DNA of 64,000 nucleotides from Streptomyces sp. BK239 (GCF_004217285.1 NZ_SHKS01000001.1:875195-939194); one strand, 5' to 3'. Shown: positions 17,946 to 26,729, counted from the stretch's first letter. Made by a program: numbers and translations. Notes: generated from the letters alone by a model not told the origin.

Positions 17946-19088
17946 TCAGCCCTCGGCCCGGGCGGCCTTCCCCGGCTCGGCCTCATCGCCGGTCGTGGCC
18001 GTTTTCTCCAGGTCCGGGCTCTCGCCGGCCGAGGCCGGCTTCTCCGGCTTCTCCGGGAGTTCGGCTGCCAGGGCCGACGCCGCCTGTACCAGGGGGAGGG
18101 CCAGCAGCGCGCCCGCGCCCTCGCCCACCGTCACGCCCTGGTCCAGCAGCGGCTCCAGCGCCATCCGGTCCAGCGCCTTCGCCTGCCCGGGCTCCCCGCT
18201 GCGCTGCCCGGCCAGCCACCAGTCCGGCGCCCGGAACGCGATCCGCTGTCCGACGAGCGCACAGGCCGCCGCCACCACCCCGTCCAGCACCACGGGCAAC
18301 TTCCGTACGGCGCACTGCAGCAGAAAGCCCGTCATGGCCGCCAGGTCGGCCCCGCCGACCGTCGCCAGCAGCCGCAACTGCTCCCCGAGCACCGGCCGCG
18401 CCCGCCGCAACGCGTCCCGGATCGCCGCGCACTTGCGCATCCAGGCGAGGTCGTCGATCGCCTCGCCGCCACGCCCGGTCACCACCGACGCGTCCGTCCC
18501 GCACAACGCGGCGACCAGCACGCCCGCTGCCGTCGTGCCGCCCACGCTGACGTCGCCCAGCACCACCAGGTCCGTCCCGGAGTCCGCCTCCTCGTCGGCG
18601 ACGGCCACCCCGGCCAGGAACGCGGCCTCCGCCTCCTCGAGCGTCAGCGCGTCCTCGACGTCGATACGGCCGCTGCCGCGCCGCACCCGGTGCCGTACGA
18701 CGTCCTCGGGGAACGCGCCCGGGTCGCAGTCCAGCGACATGTCCACGACCCGCACCGGCACCCCCAGCCGGCGCGCCAGCACCGACACCGGACGGCCGCC
18801 CTCCAGCACCTCCCGCACCAGCTCCGCCGCGCTCCCCGCGGGCCGCGCCGAGACGCCCAGCCCGGCGACCCCGTGATCACCGGCGAACAACACGACCCGG
18901 GGCCGCTCGACGGGCCGTACGGGCACCGAACCCTGAGCCGCCGCCAGCCACTCGCCCAGGTCGTCCAGGCGCCCCAGCGATCCGGGCGGCACGCTCCGCC
19001 GCTCCCGGCGCGCCTCCGCGTCGCGTCGCACCCCGCCGTCGGGGCGCTCGATCAGGTCGGTGAAGTCGTCGAGATTCAGCGAGCTCAT
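17946..19088 (-). CDS. cobT: Nicotinate-nucleotide-dimethylbenzimidazole phosphoribosyltransferase, predicted leaderless
   Basis: The product has 380 residues. The N-terminus RRSVPPGSLGRLDDLGEWLA, the central FAGDHGVAGLGVSARPAGS and the C-terminal GVTVGEGAGALLALPLVQAA, with the catalytic Glu, are the CobT landmarks. It makes alpha-ribazole phosphate from DMB and nicotinate mononucleotide. After the enzyme domain comes a ~35-residue Glu/Lys/Pro-rich tail (EKPEKPASAGESPDLEK) that is not part of the family core. TACTGT (19096-19101) lies 7 nt before the ATG without a Shine-Dalgarno, indicating a leaderless message. Together with cobS and cobU it forms the lower-ligand assembly set. Confidence 0.95.
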   Translation of the reverse strand: MSSLNLDDFTDLIERPDGGVRRDAEARRERRSVPPGSLGRLDDLGEWLAAAQGSVPVRPVERPRVVLFAGDHGVAGLGVSARPAGSAAELVREVLEGGRPVSVLARRLGVPVRVVDMSLDCDPGAFPEDVVRHRVRRGSGRIDVEDALTLEEAEAAFLAGVAVADEEADSGTDLVVLGDVSVGGTTAAGVLVAALCGTDASVVTGRGGEAIDDLAWMRKCAAIRDALRRARPVLGEQLRLLATVGGADLAAMTGFLLQCAVRKLPVVLDGVVAAACALVGQRIAFRAPDWWLAGQRSGEPGQAKALDRMALEPLLDQGVTVGEGAGALLALPLVQAASALAAELPEKPEKPASAGESPDLEKTATTGDEAEPGKAARAEG

Positions 19089-19272
19089 TCGCCGAACAGT
19101 ACCGGCACTGATCGAACGCTTCAGCGCCACTCGACCACCACACCCCCACGACGTCGTTGCACCCCCGATCGCGATCCCATACGTTCCGGTTTGCCAGGAA
19201 TCTGCGTATTTGACCGCCTTCCCCCCTCTGTCCTCCCGATGTCCCAGTGCTTCCCCCTCCCCGGAGCCGCTC

Positions 19273-20202
19273 ATGCCCCCCAGGCCCATCCACGAGCCGC
19301 GCCGCGACGACTGCCCCTGGTGCGGCTCGAAACGGCTGCGCACCCGGCTGCGCGCCCCAGACCTGCTGCACCACCGGCCCGGGACCTTCGTGGTCGACGA
19401 GTGCCTGGACTGCGCGCACGCCTTCCAGAACCCGCGCCTGACCGCCGAGGGGCTCGCCCTCTACCTGCGCGAACCGGAGGCGGGCAGCGGCCGCGGCCTC
19501 ACGGAACGCGTCCTCGCCGCCCGCACGAGCCGGCGGCGCCTGAGAGCCGTCGCCCGGACGATGCTGCGCTTCCCCGAGCCGGAGAGCTGGCTGGACGTCG
19601 GCACGGGACACGCGCTGTTCCCGCAGGCGGCCAAAGAGGTGTTCCCCTACACGGCGTTCGACGGTCTGGACCCCACGCCCCGGGTGGAGCGGGCGAGATG
19701 GGCCGGCCGGGTCGAGGAGGCCCACGTCGGCCGACTGACGACCCCCGGGATCACCGCCCGCCTGCGGGGCCGCTACGACGTCGTCAGCATGCTGCACCAC
19801 CTGGAGCACACCCCGGACCCCCGGGAGGAACTCGCCGCCGCTCTCGCCGTGTTGCGGCCCGGCGGGCGTCTCCTGATCGAACTCCCGGACCCGCTCAGCG
19901 CGTTCGCCCCGCTCCTCGGCAAGTGGTGGGCGCCGCACGGCCAGCCGCGCCACCTCCACCTCCTCCCGCTCGCCAACGTCCGCGCCGAACTGGAGTCGCG
20001 GGGCTGCACGATCGTCGCGGCCGACCGCAGCGCCGCCCACGTCCCCCACGACCTCACCGCCGCCCTCGTGCTCTCCCTCCCGCGCGCCCGCCAGGTGACC
20101 CCCCTCCTGGCGGCCGCCGCAGCCCTCGACCACAGCCTCTCCCCGGTGCTGCGCCACACCCGCTTCAGCAACACCTACCGCCTGATCGCCCGGCTCCCCT
20201 GA
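19273..20202 (+). CDS. Class I SAM-dependent methyltransferase with N-terminal zinc-knuckle
   Basis: The product has 309 residues. The N-terminus has two Cys pairs, DDCPWCGSKRLRTR and DECLDCAHAFQNPR, forming a likely zinc ribbon. The methyltransferase fold follows with WLDVGTGHALFPQAA (SAM-binding loop), MLHHLEHTPDPREEL and VLRPGGRLLIELPDP. Cys-pair plus methyltransferase proteins of this kind often modify sugars or natural products, but no acceptor is indicated here. The ATG at 19273 has GGAG upstream. It lies divergently from cobT and convergently with cobU, so membership in B12 synthesis is only positional. Confidence 0.85.
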   Translation: MPPRPIHEPRRDDCPWCGSKRLRTRLRAPDLLHHRPGTFVVDECLDCAHAFQNPRLTAEGLALYLREPEAGSGRGLTERVLAARTSRRRLRAVARTMLRFPEPESWLDVGTGHALFPQAAKEVFPYTAFDGLDPTPRVERARWAGRVEEAHVGRLTTPGITARLRGRYDVVSMLHHLEHTPDPREELAAALAVLRPGGRLLIELPDPLSAFAPLLGKWWAPHGQPRHLHLLPLANVRAELESRGCTIVAADRSAAHVPHDLTAALVLSLPRARQVTPLLAAAAALDHSLSPVLRHTRFSNTYRLIARLP

Positions 20203-20238
20203 ACCGGCGGCGGGCGCCATGCCCGGTGCCCGCGCCCC

Positions 20239-21456
20239 TCATCCCCGCAGAACGACCCCCTGCCCCGCCACCACCAGCACCACCTGCTCGCACTCGCCGG
20301 CCACCGCCGCGTTCAGCCGCCCCAGCTCGTCCCGGTAGCGCCGCCCGGAGGCCGTGGCCGGCACGATCCCCGACCCCACCTCGTTGGAGACCAGCACCAC
20401 CGTCCGCCGGGTCGCCCGCAAGGCCCCCGCCAGCTCCGCGACGCGCTTGCGCAGCTCCCGCTCACCGCCGCCCGCCCACTCCGCGTCGTCCCACGCCCCG
20501 ACGGAGTCCATCGCGTCCGTCAGCCACAGCGAGAGGCAGTCGATCAGCAGGGCGGGCCCGTCCTCGCCCAGCAGCGGCACCAGGTCGCACGTCTCCGCCG
20601 TCCGCCACGACCCCGGCCGTCGCTCCCGGTGCAGGGCCACCCGGGCCGCCCACTCCCCGTCCCCGCCCCGCGTCCCCCCGGTCGCCACGTACAGGACGTC
20701 GGGGAAGGACTCCAGCCGCCGCTCCGCCTCCACCGACTTCCCCGACCGCGCCCCGCCCAGCACCAACGTCCTGCGCGGCACGTCCGGCACGGCCGACACG
20801 TTCTCGTACGACCCCGCCCTCAGCGTCGACCCGTCCGGCACCGCCCGCGCGCCCGCCGCCGCCAGCCGCCGCCGCGTCTCCGCGCCCGGCGGCACGTCGT
20901 GGTCGAGGTGGACCGCCACGACGTCCGTCGTCGGCCCCACCGCGCCCACCGCCCGCAGCTTCGCCAGCGCGTCCGGCCGCCCCACCACGTCCGCGAGGAC
21001 GATGTCGTAGCGCCCGTCGGCGTCCACCGGCTCATGGAGTCCGGCCGGCGCGCCGCCCGGCGGCAGATACAGCAGCCGCTGCCCGTCCGGCCCGGTCACC
21101 GCGTACCCGGTGCCGGGCGCGTCCAGCGCGACCGCCCGCACCCGATGCCCCGTCAGCTGCGTCAACTCCCGTCCGTCCGGCACCCGTCCGGGCTGCGGCA
21201 GGCCGGCCGGCACCTCCACCGGCGGCCCGTCGTGCGGGTGCGACAGCAGCACCTGCCGTACCCCGCTCAGCGAACGCCCCGCCCGCGCCGCCGCGAACGC
21301 CGCGCCCGGCGTCAGGTCCAACAGCAGCGCGCCGTCCACGAGAACGGCGGTCGCCGCCCGCGCGTCCGCCCCGAGCGAGGTCGCGCAGACCGCGCACGGA
21401 CAGTCGGGGCGGGGGAGTCCCGCGGGGGCGCCGGTACCGAGCAGAGTGACTTCCAC
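20239..21456 (-). CDS. cobU: Metallo-beta-lactamase-like domain fused to CobU (adenosylcobinamide kinase/guanylyltransferase)
   Basis: The product has 405 residues, more than twice a lone CobU. Residues 228-405 are CobU: P-loop LGGARSGKS (233-241), guanylylation-site segment HRERRPGSWRT, DCLSLWLTDAM and VSNEVGSGIVPAT. The N-terminal ~220 residues start VTLLGTGAPAGLPRPDCPCAVC and contain LLSHPHDGPP, like PhnP/PqqB-type metallo-beta-lactamase folds, although the HxHxDH metal motif is incomplete. CobU phosphorylates adenosylcobinamide and transfers GMP to it. The GTG at 21456 lacks a Shine-Dalgarno; GAAAAT stands 6 nt upstream. The role of the extra domain is unknown. Confidence 0.92.
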   Translation of the reverse strand: MEVTLLGTGAPAGLPRPDCPCAVCATSLGADARAATAVLVDGALLLDLTPGAAFAAARAGRSLSGVRQVLLSHPHDGPPVEVPAGLPQPGRVPDGRELTQLTGHRVRAVALDAPGTGYAVTGPDGQRLLYLPPGGAPAGLHEPVDADGRYDIVLADVVGRPDALAKLRAVGAVGPTTDVVAVHLDHDVPPGAETRRRLAAAGARAVPDGSTLRAGSYENVSAVPDVPRRTLVLGGARSGKSVEAERRLESFPDVLYVATGGTRGGDGEWAARVALHRERRPGSWRTAETCDLVPLLGEDGPALLIDCLSLWLTDAMDSVGAWDDAEWAGGGERELRKRVAELAGALRATRRTVVLVSNEVGSGIVPATASGRRYRDELGRLNAAVAGECEQVVLVVAGQGVVLRG

Positions 21457-21569
21457 GAACCGATTTTCGCTTGTCGCCGCCGGTCTTGCGCATCCGACTA
21501 GGCTGCGAGCAGGAGCCGGACCAAGATCCGGCTTCTGCGTTGTTCGCGCTCGATACGTTGGAGGTGTAC

Positions 21570-21782
21570 ATGGCGGCATGGACGTGGCGGTTCGAGAAGG
21601 CCGACGGCACGGAGGTCCAGCCCGCGGTGGAGCCCGAGGAGTTCACCACTCAGGGGGACGCCGAGTCCTGGATCGGGGAGCACTGGAAGGCCCTGCTCGA
21701 AGGCGGCGCCGACCAGGTGCGGCTGTTCGAGGACACCACCGAGATCTACGGCCCGATGAACCTGCACGCCGACGAGTCGTAA
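21570..21782 (+). CDS. Small conserved acidic protein, function unknown
   Basis: The product has 70 residues: MAAWTWRFEKADGTEV at the start, then EEFTTQGDAESWIGEHWKAL and VRLFEDTTEIYGPMNLHA. It is Trp- and Glu-rich, with no signal peptide, Cys pair or membrane helix. GGAGG precedes the ATG at good spacing, and the coding pattern fits the genome, so it is a real gene. Similar short proteins are common in Streptomyces but I know no function. It is divergent from cobU and convergent with the methyltransferase at 21850. Confidence 0.8.
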   Translation: MAAWTWRFEKADGTEVQPAVEPEEFTTQGDAESWIGEHWKALLEGGADQVRLFEDTTEIYGPMNLHADES

Positions 21783-21849
21783 CCCCCACGAGCTGGGGCG
21801 GCCGCCCACCCCGGCCGCCCCGGCTGCGGCCCGCTCAGGCCGGCGCCTC

Positions 21850-22638
21850 TCAGCCCCTGACGCCGCACAGGTGCAGCAGTGCCGCTATCCGGCGGTACGG
21901 GTCCGTGCGGCCCGCTCGTTCTTCGGCTGCCAGCAGGGTTTCCACGTCGGCCGGGATCTCCGCCCCGTCCACCGCCAGGTCCGTGAACACCCGGACGCCG
22001 TACCAGGACTGGAGCGGCGCGCCGATGCCGGCGAGGGTCGCCGTCAGCGCGTCCAGGCGGTCCGCCCGCACCTCCAGGCCGAGCCGGTTGCGATAGGAGA
22101 CGGTGTCGAAGGCGGCCTGGGCGCCCGCCCAGTCGCCGGACAGGCCGGGCCGCAGGGCGAGCGCGTCGCCGTTGCGGACGAGCAGCGACAGCAGCCCGCC
22201 CGGGGCCAGCACCCGCGCCAGCCCCGCCAGCAGCGGATCCGGCTCCTCGACGTACATCAGCACGCCGTGGCACAGCACGATGTCGAAACTGCCCGGCAGG
22301 AAGTGCACGCCGGTGTCCCGGCCGTCCCCCTCGATGATCCGCATCCGCTCCCGGATGCCCTCCGGCTCCCCGGACAGGGCCGCGCGGGCCGCGGCGATCA
22401 TCGTCGCGTCCTGCTCCAGGCCCGTCACCCGGTGACCGAGCCGGGCCAGCCGCAGCGCCTGCGTGCCCTGGCCCATCCCGACGTCGAGCACCCGCAGCCG
22501 CTGCCCGACCGGATAGCGCCCGGCTATCTGCTCGTCGAGCTGCCGGGCCACCAGCTCCTGCCGCACCACGTCACGCAAGCCGCCCAGCGTGTTCAGCCAG
22601 GCCTGCGCCGCACCCCCGGAGAAAGAAGCAGCGCTCAG
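21850..22638 (-). CDS. SAM-dependent methyltransferase, probably starting at CTG and coupled to the DUF3043 gene
   Basis: The product is 262 residues if begun at 22638. SAM-binding core: LRVLDVGMGQGTQALRLARL, GLEQDATMIAAARAAL, EGDGRDTG, FDIVLCHGVLMYVEEPD and VLAPGGLLSLLVRN, the layout of a small-molecule methyltransferase of the UbiE/CmoA kind. The conserved N-terminal segment SGGAAQAWLNTLGGLRDVV must be included, but no ATG or GTG precedes it. CTG at 22638-22636 overlaps the DUF3043 stop as CTGA, with GGAG 7 nt upstream, so a CTG start with translational coupling fits best. GTG at 22569 is the alternative. The substrate is unknown. Confidence 0.8.
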   Translation of the reverse strand: MSAASFSGGAAQAWLNTLGGLRDVVRQELVARQLDEQIAGRYPVGQRLRVLDVGMGQGTQALRLARLGHRVTGLEQDATMIAAARAALSGEPEGIRERMRIIEGDGRDTGVHFLPGSFDIVLCHGVLMYVEEPDPLLAGLARVLAPGGLLSLLVRNGDALALRPGLSGDWAGAQAAFDTVSYRNRLGLEVRADRLDALTATLAGIGAPLQSWYGVRVFTDLAVDGAEIPADVETLLAAEERAGRTDPYRRIAALLHLCGVRG

Positions 22639-23234
22639 GGCCGCGCTCCACGCTTGACCTGCGGCTTGGGCAGCCGCAGCCGACGCATCTGGAGGGACCG
22701 CATCAGCGCGTACGCCACCGCGCCGCGCCGGTTCTCGTCGGGGAAGCGCTCGGCGAGCCGCTTCTTCAGACGGAAGCCGGTGACGATCGAGTCCAGCACG
22801 ATGAGCACGATCACCACCAGCCACAGCAGCAGCGCCATGCTCTGCAGGGAGGCCACCCGGACCATGCTCAGCACGAGGATGACCACGGCCATGGGCAGGA
22901 ACCACTCCGCCACGTTGAACCGCGAGTCGACGAAGTCGCGCGCGAACCGGCGCACCGGACCCTTGTCCCGGGCCGGCAGATACCGCTCGTCGCCCCCCGC
23001 CAGCGCCTGACGCTGCCGCTCCATCTGGGCGCGACGCTCGTCACGCTGACGCTTGGCGGCCTCCTTGCGCGTCATCGAGGTGTTGGCGACGCTGCGGCGC
23101 TGGGACTGGGCCACGCTGCGCTTGGGCGTGGGCCGGCCCTTCGGGGCCTGCGGGTCGCGGGGCTGCTTGGAGTCGGTCAGCGGCGCCTTGTCGGCGACCG
23201 CGGCCTTCTCTTCCTTGGCACGGCTACGGAACAC
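22635..23234 (-). CDS. DUF3043 membrane protein, predicted leaderless
   Basis: The product has 199 residues. The first ~100 residues are Lys/Arg-rich (RKEAAKRQRDERRAQMERQR) and cytoplasmic. Two membrane helices follow at about residues 117-135 and 140-160 (FLPMAVVILVLSMV, MALLLWLVVIVLIVL). Such Arg-rich two-helix proteins are the actinobacterial DUF3043 family of unknown role. TACCCT (23243-23248) lies 8 nt before the GTG at 23234 and there is no Shine-Dalgarno, so this start is preferred to upstream ATGs. The stop codon overlaps the next gene's start. It is divergent from pspA, so an envelope-stress link is plausible. Confidence 0.85.
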   Translation of the reverse strand: MFRSRAKEEKAAVADKAPLTDSKQPRDPQAPKGRPTPKRSVAQSQRRSVANTSMTRKEAAKRQRDERRAQMERQRQALAGGDERYLPARDKGPVRRFARDFVDSRFNVAEWFLPMAVVILVLSMVRVASLQSMALLLWLVVIVLIVLDSIVTGFRLKKRLAERFPDENRRGAVAYALMRSLQMRRLRLPKPQVKRGARP

Positions 23235-23535
23235 AAAACCCAAGGGTAAGCGCTTCTCGGGCATGGACCCCAGCCCGGCGGGGAACGATCCGGCAACACC
23301 AGTCGTCTGAAGTGGGGACAGACCGGGCGGAGACGGGGTGAGAGGGGACGCCCGATGGCCCCCGCTCACCCTGAGGAGCGCCTACTCCCCAGGCGGGAGC
23401 CAAGGCTTCACCAGTCGTCCTTGGGGATGAGCGCATCCGTCTCCGAACAGTGCGTCAATGGATGCAGGGCCCGTACTGTGGGTCCTGTCGCAGACCTGTG
23501 AGCTGGAGTCCGTCAGAAGGGGGCGCGCGAAGCCC
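23235..23535. promoter_or_regulatory. Divergent promoter region between the DUF3043 gene and pspA
   Basis: This 301-bp gap holds no convincing gene. On the minus side is the TACCCT -10 of the leaderless DUF3043 gene (23243-23248). On the plus side TACTGT at 23474-23479 is a good -10 candidate for pspA, giving a leader of about 50 nt. The middle contains GC-rich sequence without a clear operator. Confidence 0.45.
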
Positions 23536-24336
23536 ATGAGCGGTGTCATGAAGCGTATGGGGATGATCTTCCGCGCGAAGGCGAACAAGGCCCTTGACCG
23601 GGCCGAGGACCCGCGCGAGACCCTCGACTACTCGTACCAGAAGCAGCTGGAGCTCCTGCAGAAGGTCCGCCGCGGCGTCGCCGACGTGGCCACCTCCCGC
23701 AAGCGGCTGGAACTCCAGCTCACCCAGCTCCAGTCGCAGTCCTCCAAGCTGGAGGACCAGGGCCGCAAGGCGCTCGCGCTCGGCCGGGAGGACCTCGCCC
23801 GCGAGGCCCTCTCCCGCCGCGCCGCCCTCCAGCAGCAGGTCACCGACCTGGAGACCCAGCACGCCACACTCCAGGGCGAGGAGGAGAAACTCACCCTCGC
23901 GGCCCAGCGGCTCCAGGCCAAGGTCGACGCCTTCCGCACCAAGAAGGAGACCATCAAGGCCACCTACACCGCGGCCCAGGCGCAGACCCGCATCGGCGAG
24001 GCGTTCTCCGGCATCTCCGAGGAGATGGGCGACGTCGGCCTCGCCATCCAGCGCGCCGAGGACAAGACCGCCCAGCTCCAGGCCCGCGCGGGCGCCCTCG
24101 ACGAGCTCCTCGCCTCCGGCGCCCTCGACGACCCCACCGGCATCGCCAAGGACGACCTCCAGGCCGAGCTGGACCGCCTCTCCGGTGGTACGGATGTAGA
24201 GCTGGAGCTCCAGCGCATGAAGGCCGAGCTCGCCGGCGGCCCCTCCGCCGGGCAGCAGGCCATCGAAGGTGGCACGAGCCAGCAGGCGCAGCCCCAGCAG
24301 CAGCCGCAGGACACCCCGCGCTTCGACAAGCAGTAG
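23536..24336 (+). CDS. pspA: PspA/IM30 family membrane-stress protein
   Basis: The product has 266 residues. An amphipathic N-terminal helix (MSGVMKRMGMIFRAKANKAL) is followed by the DPRETLDYSY segment, then long coiled coil from ~35 to ~215 (LLQKVRRGVADVATSRKRLE, KLTLAAQRLQAKVDAFRTKK). The C-terminal tail is Gln/Pro-rich and disordered. PspA/IM30/Vipp1 proteins are ESCRT-III-like and coat damaged inner membrane. I chose the ATG at 23536 by family length; a GAAGG lies ~15 nt upstream, somewhat far. The next gene encodes its partner domain protein, and a two-component system follows. Confidence 0.95.
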   Translation: MSGVMKRMGMIFRAKANKALDRAEDPRETLDYSYQKQLELLQKVRRGVADVATSRKRLELQLTQLQSQSSKLEDQGRKALALGREDLAREALSRRAALQQQVTDLETQHATLQGEEEKLTLAAQRLQAKVDAFRTKKETIKATYTAAQAQTRIGEAFSGISEEMGDVGLAIQRAEDKTAQLQARAGALDELLASGALDDPTGIAKDDLQAELDRLSGGTDVELELQRMKAELAGGPSAGQQAIEGGTSQQAQPQQQPQDTPRFDKQ

Positions 24337-24369
24337 CCCGGCGCCGGGACCGCACTCCGAGGAGGGCGC

Positions 24370-24648
24370 ATGATCGTACGGATCATGGGGGAGGGCCAGT
24401 GGACGCTGGCCGACTCCCATCTGAGCGAGCTGGACATGCTGGACGACGAGCTGCTGAAGGAGATGGAGGGCGGCGACGCCGACGGCTTCCGCCGCACCCT
24501 CGGCGCCCTCCTGCACGCCGTCCGCCGCCTCGGCGAGCCCCTCCCGGACGAGACCCTGGAACCCTCGGAACTCATCCTCCCGGCCCCGGACGCCAGCCTG
24601 GAGGAGGTCCGCGAGATGCTGAGCGACGGCGGGCTGATCCCGGGCTGA
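24370..24648 (+). CDS. PspA-associated (PspAA) domain protein
   Basis: The product has 92 residues and is acidic. It begins MIVRIMGEGQWTLADSHL, then ELDMLDDELLKEMEGGDADG and SLEEVREMLSDGGLIPG, which are the PspAA-domain features. The family is usually encoded right after pspA and is thought to modulate it; its exact role is not established. GAGGAGGG lies just before the ATG. The gap to pspA is 33 bp, so the two are probably one operon. Confidence 0.9.
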   Translation: MIVRIMGEGQWTLADSHLSELDMLDDELLKEMEGGDADGFRRTLGALLHAVRRLGEPLPDETLEPSELILPAPDASLEEVREMLSDGGLIPG

Positions 24649-24719
24649 AGCTTTCGGCGCCGGGGACTTCCGGCCCGTCCGGGACCCCCTCCGCGGGAGA
24701 TCGGGTCTTCAGGGCCGAA

Positions 24720-24747
24720 GCGGGGGCCTGGGGGGCGGCAGCCCCCG
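24720..24747. terminator. GC hairpin after the pspA operon
   Basis: CGGGGGC (24721-24727) and GCCCCCG (24741-24747) can pair around a G-rich loop. The motif resembles the hairpin at 767-793. It would separate the PspAA gene from the histidine kinase gene. The stem is short and alternative pairings exist. Confidence 0.4.
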
Positions 24748-24825
24748 GCAACGTCCACCGGAGCGACGCTCACTCACCACCGCGACGTCCACTCGAAGCG
24801 GCGCCCACTGTAAAGGCACGGCACC

Positions 24826-26052
24826 TTGACACCCCTCGCCCGAGCCCAGCGCCAGTTGAGAGCCCACCCCCTGGCCGCCGACGCCACCCTCGCCGCGGGC
24901 GTCCTGGTCTGCATGCTGGCCGGCTCCTTCGTCGACCCGCACGGCGAGCGCGGCGTCAGCTGGAGCCTGCGCACCCCCGACCCGCTGAGCCTGCTGCTCA
25001 TGACCCTCAGCGCCGCCGCCCTCGTCTTCCGGCGCAGCGCCCCCATGACGGTCCTCGCCGTCACCGGCAGCCTCTCCCTCGTCGAGTCCGTCACCGGCGA
25101 CCCCCGCGCCCCGGTCGCGATGTCCGCCGTCGTCGCCCTGTTCACCGTCGCCGCCGCCACCGACCGCGCCACCACCTGGCGGGCCGGGCTGCTCACCATG
25201 ACGGTCCTCACCGGCGCGGCCATGCTCGCCGGCCCGCTGCCCTGGTACGCCCAGGAGAACCTGGGCCTGCTCGCCTGGACCGGCATCGGCGCCACCGCCG
25301 GCGACGCCGTCCGCAGCCGCCGGGCCGCACTCCAGGCCATCCGGGAACGGGCCGAACGCGCCGAACGCACCCGCGAGGAGGAGGCCCGCCGCCGGGTCGC
25401 CGAGGAGCGCCTGCGCATCGCCCGCGACCTGCACGACGTCGTCGCCCACCACATCGCCCTGGTCAACGTCCAGGCCGGGGTCGCCGCCCACGTCATGGAC
25501 AAGCGGCCCGACCAGGCCAAGGAAGCCCTCGCGCACGTCCGCGACGCCAGCCGCTCCGCGCTGAACGAACTGCGCGCCACCGTCGGCCTGCTGCGCCAGT
25601 CCGGCGACCCCGAGGCGCCCACCGAACCCGCCCCGGGCCTGGACCGCCTCGACGAGCTCGCCGGCACCTTCCGCAGCGCCGGCCTCCAGGTGGAGGTCGC
25701 CCGCGACGACCAGGACACCGCGCTCCCCGCCGCCGTCGACCTGGCCGCCTACCGGATCATCCAGGAGGCGCTGACCAATGTGCGCAAGCACGCCGGGGCC
25801 GAGGCCAAGGCCGAGGTCAGCGTCGTCCGCGTCGGACCGCACATCGAGGTCACCGTCCTCGACGACGGCTCCGGCGACGCCCCGGCGCAGCAGGCCGGCG
25901 GCGGCCACGGCCTGCTCGGCATGCGCGAACGCGTCTCCGCCCTGCGGGGGACCCTCACCGCCGGTCCGCGCTACGGCGGCGGCTTCCGCGTCCATGCCGT
26001 CCTGCCGCTCAAGACACCCAGCGCCGCCGCAGCACCGGAGGACCCCGCATGA
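24826..26052 (+). CDS. Sensor histidine kinase, NarL-type (HisKA_3)
   Basis: The product has 408 residues. Four to five hydrophobic segments lie in residues 15-155 with no large extracytoplasmic domain. A coiled linker rich in Arg/Glu follows (169-197), then HisKA_3 with the phospho-accepting His203 in RIARDLHDVVAHHIA. The ATPase has N box EALTNVRKHA, G1 DDGSGD and G2 GGHGLLGMRERV. The small sensor part suggests detection in or at the membrane. The start is a TTG at 24826 with AAAGG upstream. Its stop overlaps the next start as ATGA. Its location after pspA suggests envelope sensing, by inference. Confidence 0.92.
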   Translation: MTPLARAQRQLRAHPLAADATLAAGVLVCMLAGSFVDPHGERGVSWSLRTPDPLSLLLMTLSAAALVFRRSAPMTVLAVTGSLSLVESVTGDPRAPVAMSAVVALFTVAAATDRATTWRAGLLTMTVLTGAAMLAGPLPWYAQENLGLLAWTGIGATAGDAVRSRRAALQAIRERAERAERTREEEARRRVAEERLRIARDLHDVVAHHIALVNVQAGVAAHVMDKRPDQAKEALAHVRDASRSALNELRATVGLLRQSGDPEAPTEPAPGLDRLDELAGTFRSAGLQVEVARDDQDTALPAAVDLAAYRIIQEALTNVRKHAGAEAKAEVSVVRVGPHIEVTVLDDGSGDAPAQQAGGGHGLLGMRERVSALRGTLTAGPRYGGGFRVHAVLPLKTPSAAAAPEDPA

Positions 26053-26729
26053 GCATTCGTGTCCTGCTCGCCGACGACCAGGCACTGCTGCGCAGCGCCT
26101 TCCGCGTGCTCGTCGACTCCGAGCCCGACATGGAGGTGGTCGGCGAGGCGTCCGACGGCGCCGAGGCGGTGCGGCTGGCCAAGGAACGCGAGGCCGACGT
26201 CGTCCTGATGGACATCCGTATGCCCGGCACCGACGGCCTCGCCGCGACCCGTCTGATCAGCGCCGACCCGACGCTCACCGACGTACGCGTGGTGATCCTG
26301 ACGACGTTCGAGGTCGACGACTACGTGGTGCAGTCGCTGCGCGCGGGCGCCTCCGGCTTCCTCGGCAAGGGCAGCGAGCCCGACGAACTGCTGAGCGCCA
26401 TCCGGGTCGCCGCGGGCGGCGACGCGCTGCTGTCGCCGGCCGCCACCAAGGGCCTGATCGCCCGCTTCCTCGCCCAACGCGACCCCGACGACGTCCGTGA
26501 CCCCGCCCGCGCGCGGGCGCTGGACGCCCTGACCGTCCGCGAGCGCGAGGTCCTCGTTCAGGTCGCCGGCGGCCACTCCAACGACGAGATCGCCGAACGC
26601 CTGGAGGTCAGCCCGCTGACCGTGAAGACGCACGTCAACCGGTCCATGGCCAAACTGGGCGCCCGCGACCGCGCCCAACTCGTGGTGATCGCCTACGAGT
26701 CCGGGCTGGTCCGCCCGAGAGCGGACTGA
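26049..26729 (+). CDS. NarL/LuxR-family response regulator
   Basis: The product has 226 residues. The receiver domain holds the acidic pair Asp9-Asp10, phosphoacceptor Asp55 in VVLMDIRMPG, a Thr in VVILTTFEVDDY and a Lys in GFLGKGSEP. The C-terminal LuxR helix-turn-helix is LTVREREVLVQVAGGHSNDE with SPLTVKTHVNRSMAKL. The ATGA overlap with the kinase gene makes them a cognate, translationally coupled pair. Targets are not visible; no repeated operator was identified nearby. Confidence 0.95.
   Translation: MSIRVLLADDQALLRSAFRVLVDSEPDMEVVGEASDGAEAVRLAKEREADVVLMDIRMPGTDGLAATRLISADPTLTDVRVVILTTFEVDDYVVQSLRAGASGFLGKGSEPDELLSAIRVAAGGDALLSPAATKGLIARFLAQRDPDDVRDPARARALDALTVREREVLVQVAGGHSNDEIAERLEVSPLTVKTHVNRSMAKLGARDRAQLVVIAYESGLVRPRAD

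Noticed and set aside
16145..19343. Cobalamin riboswitch near cobS/cobT
   Set aside because: Neither leader has room or the conserved B12-box; both genes look leaderless.
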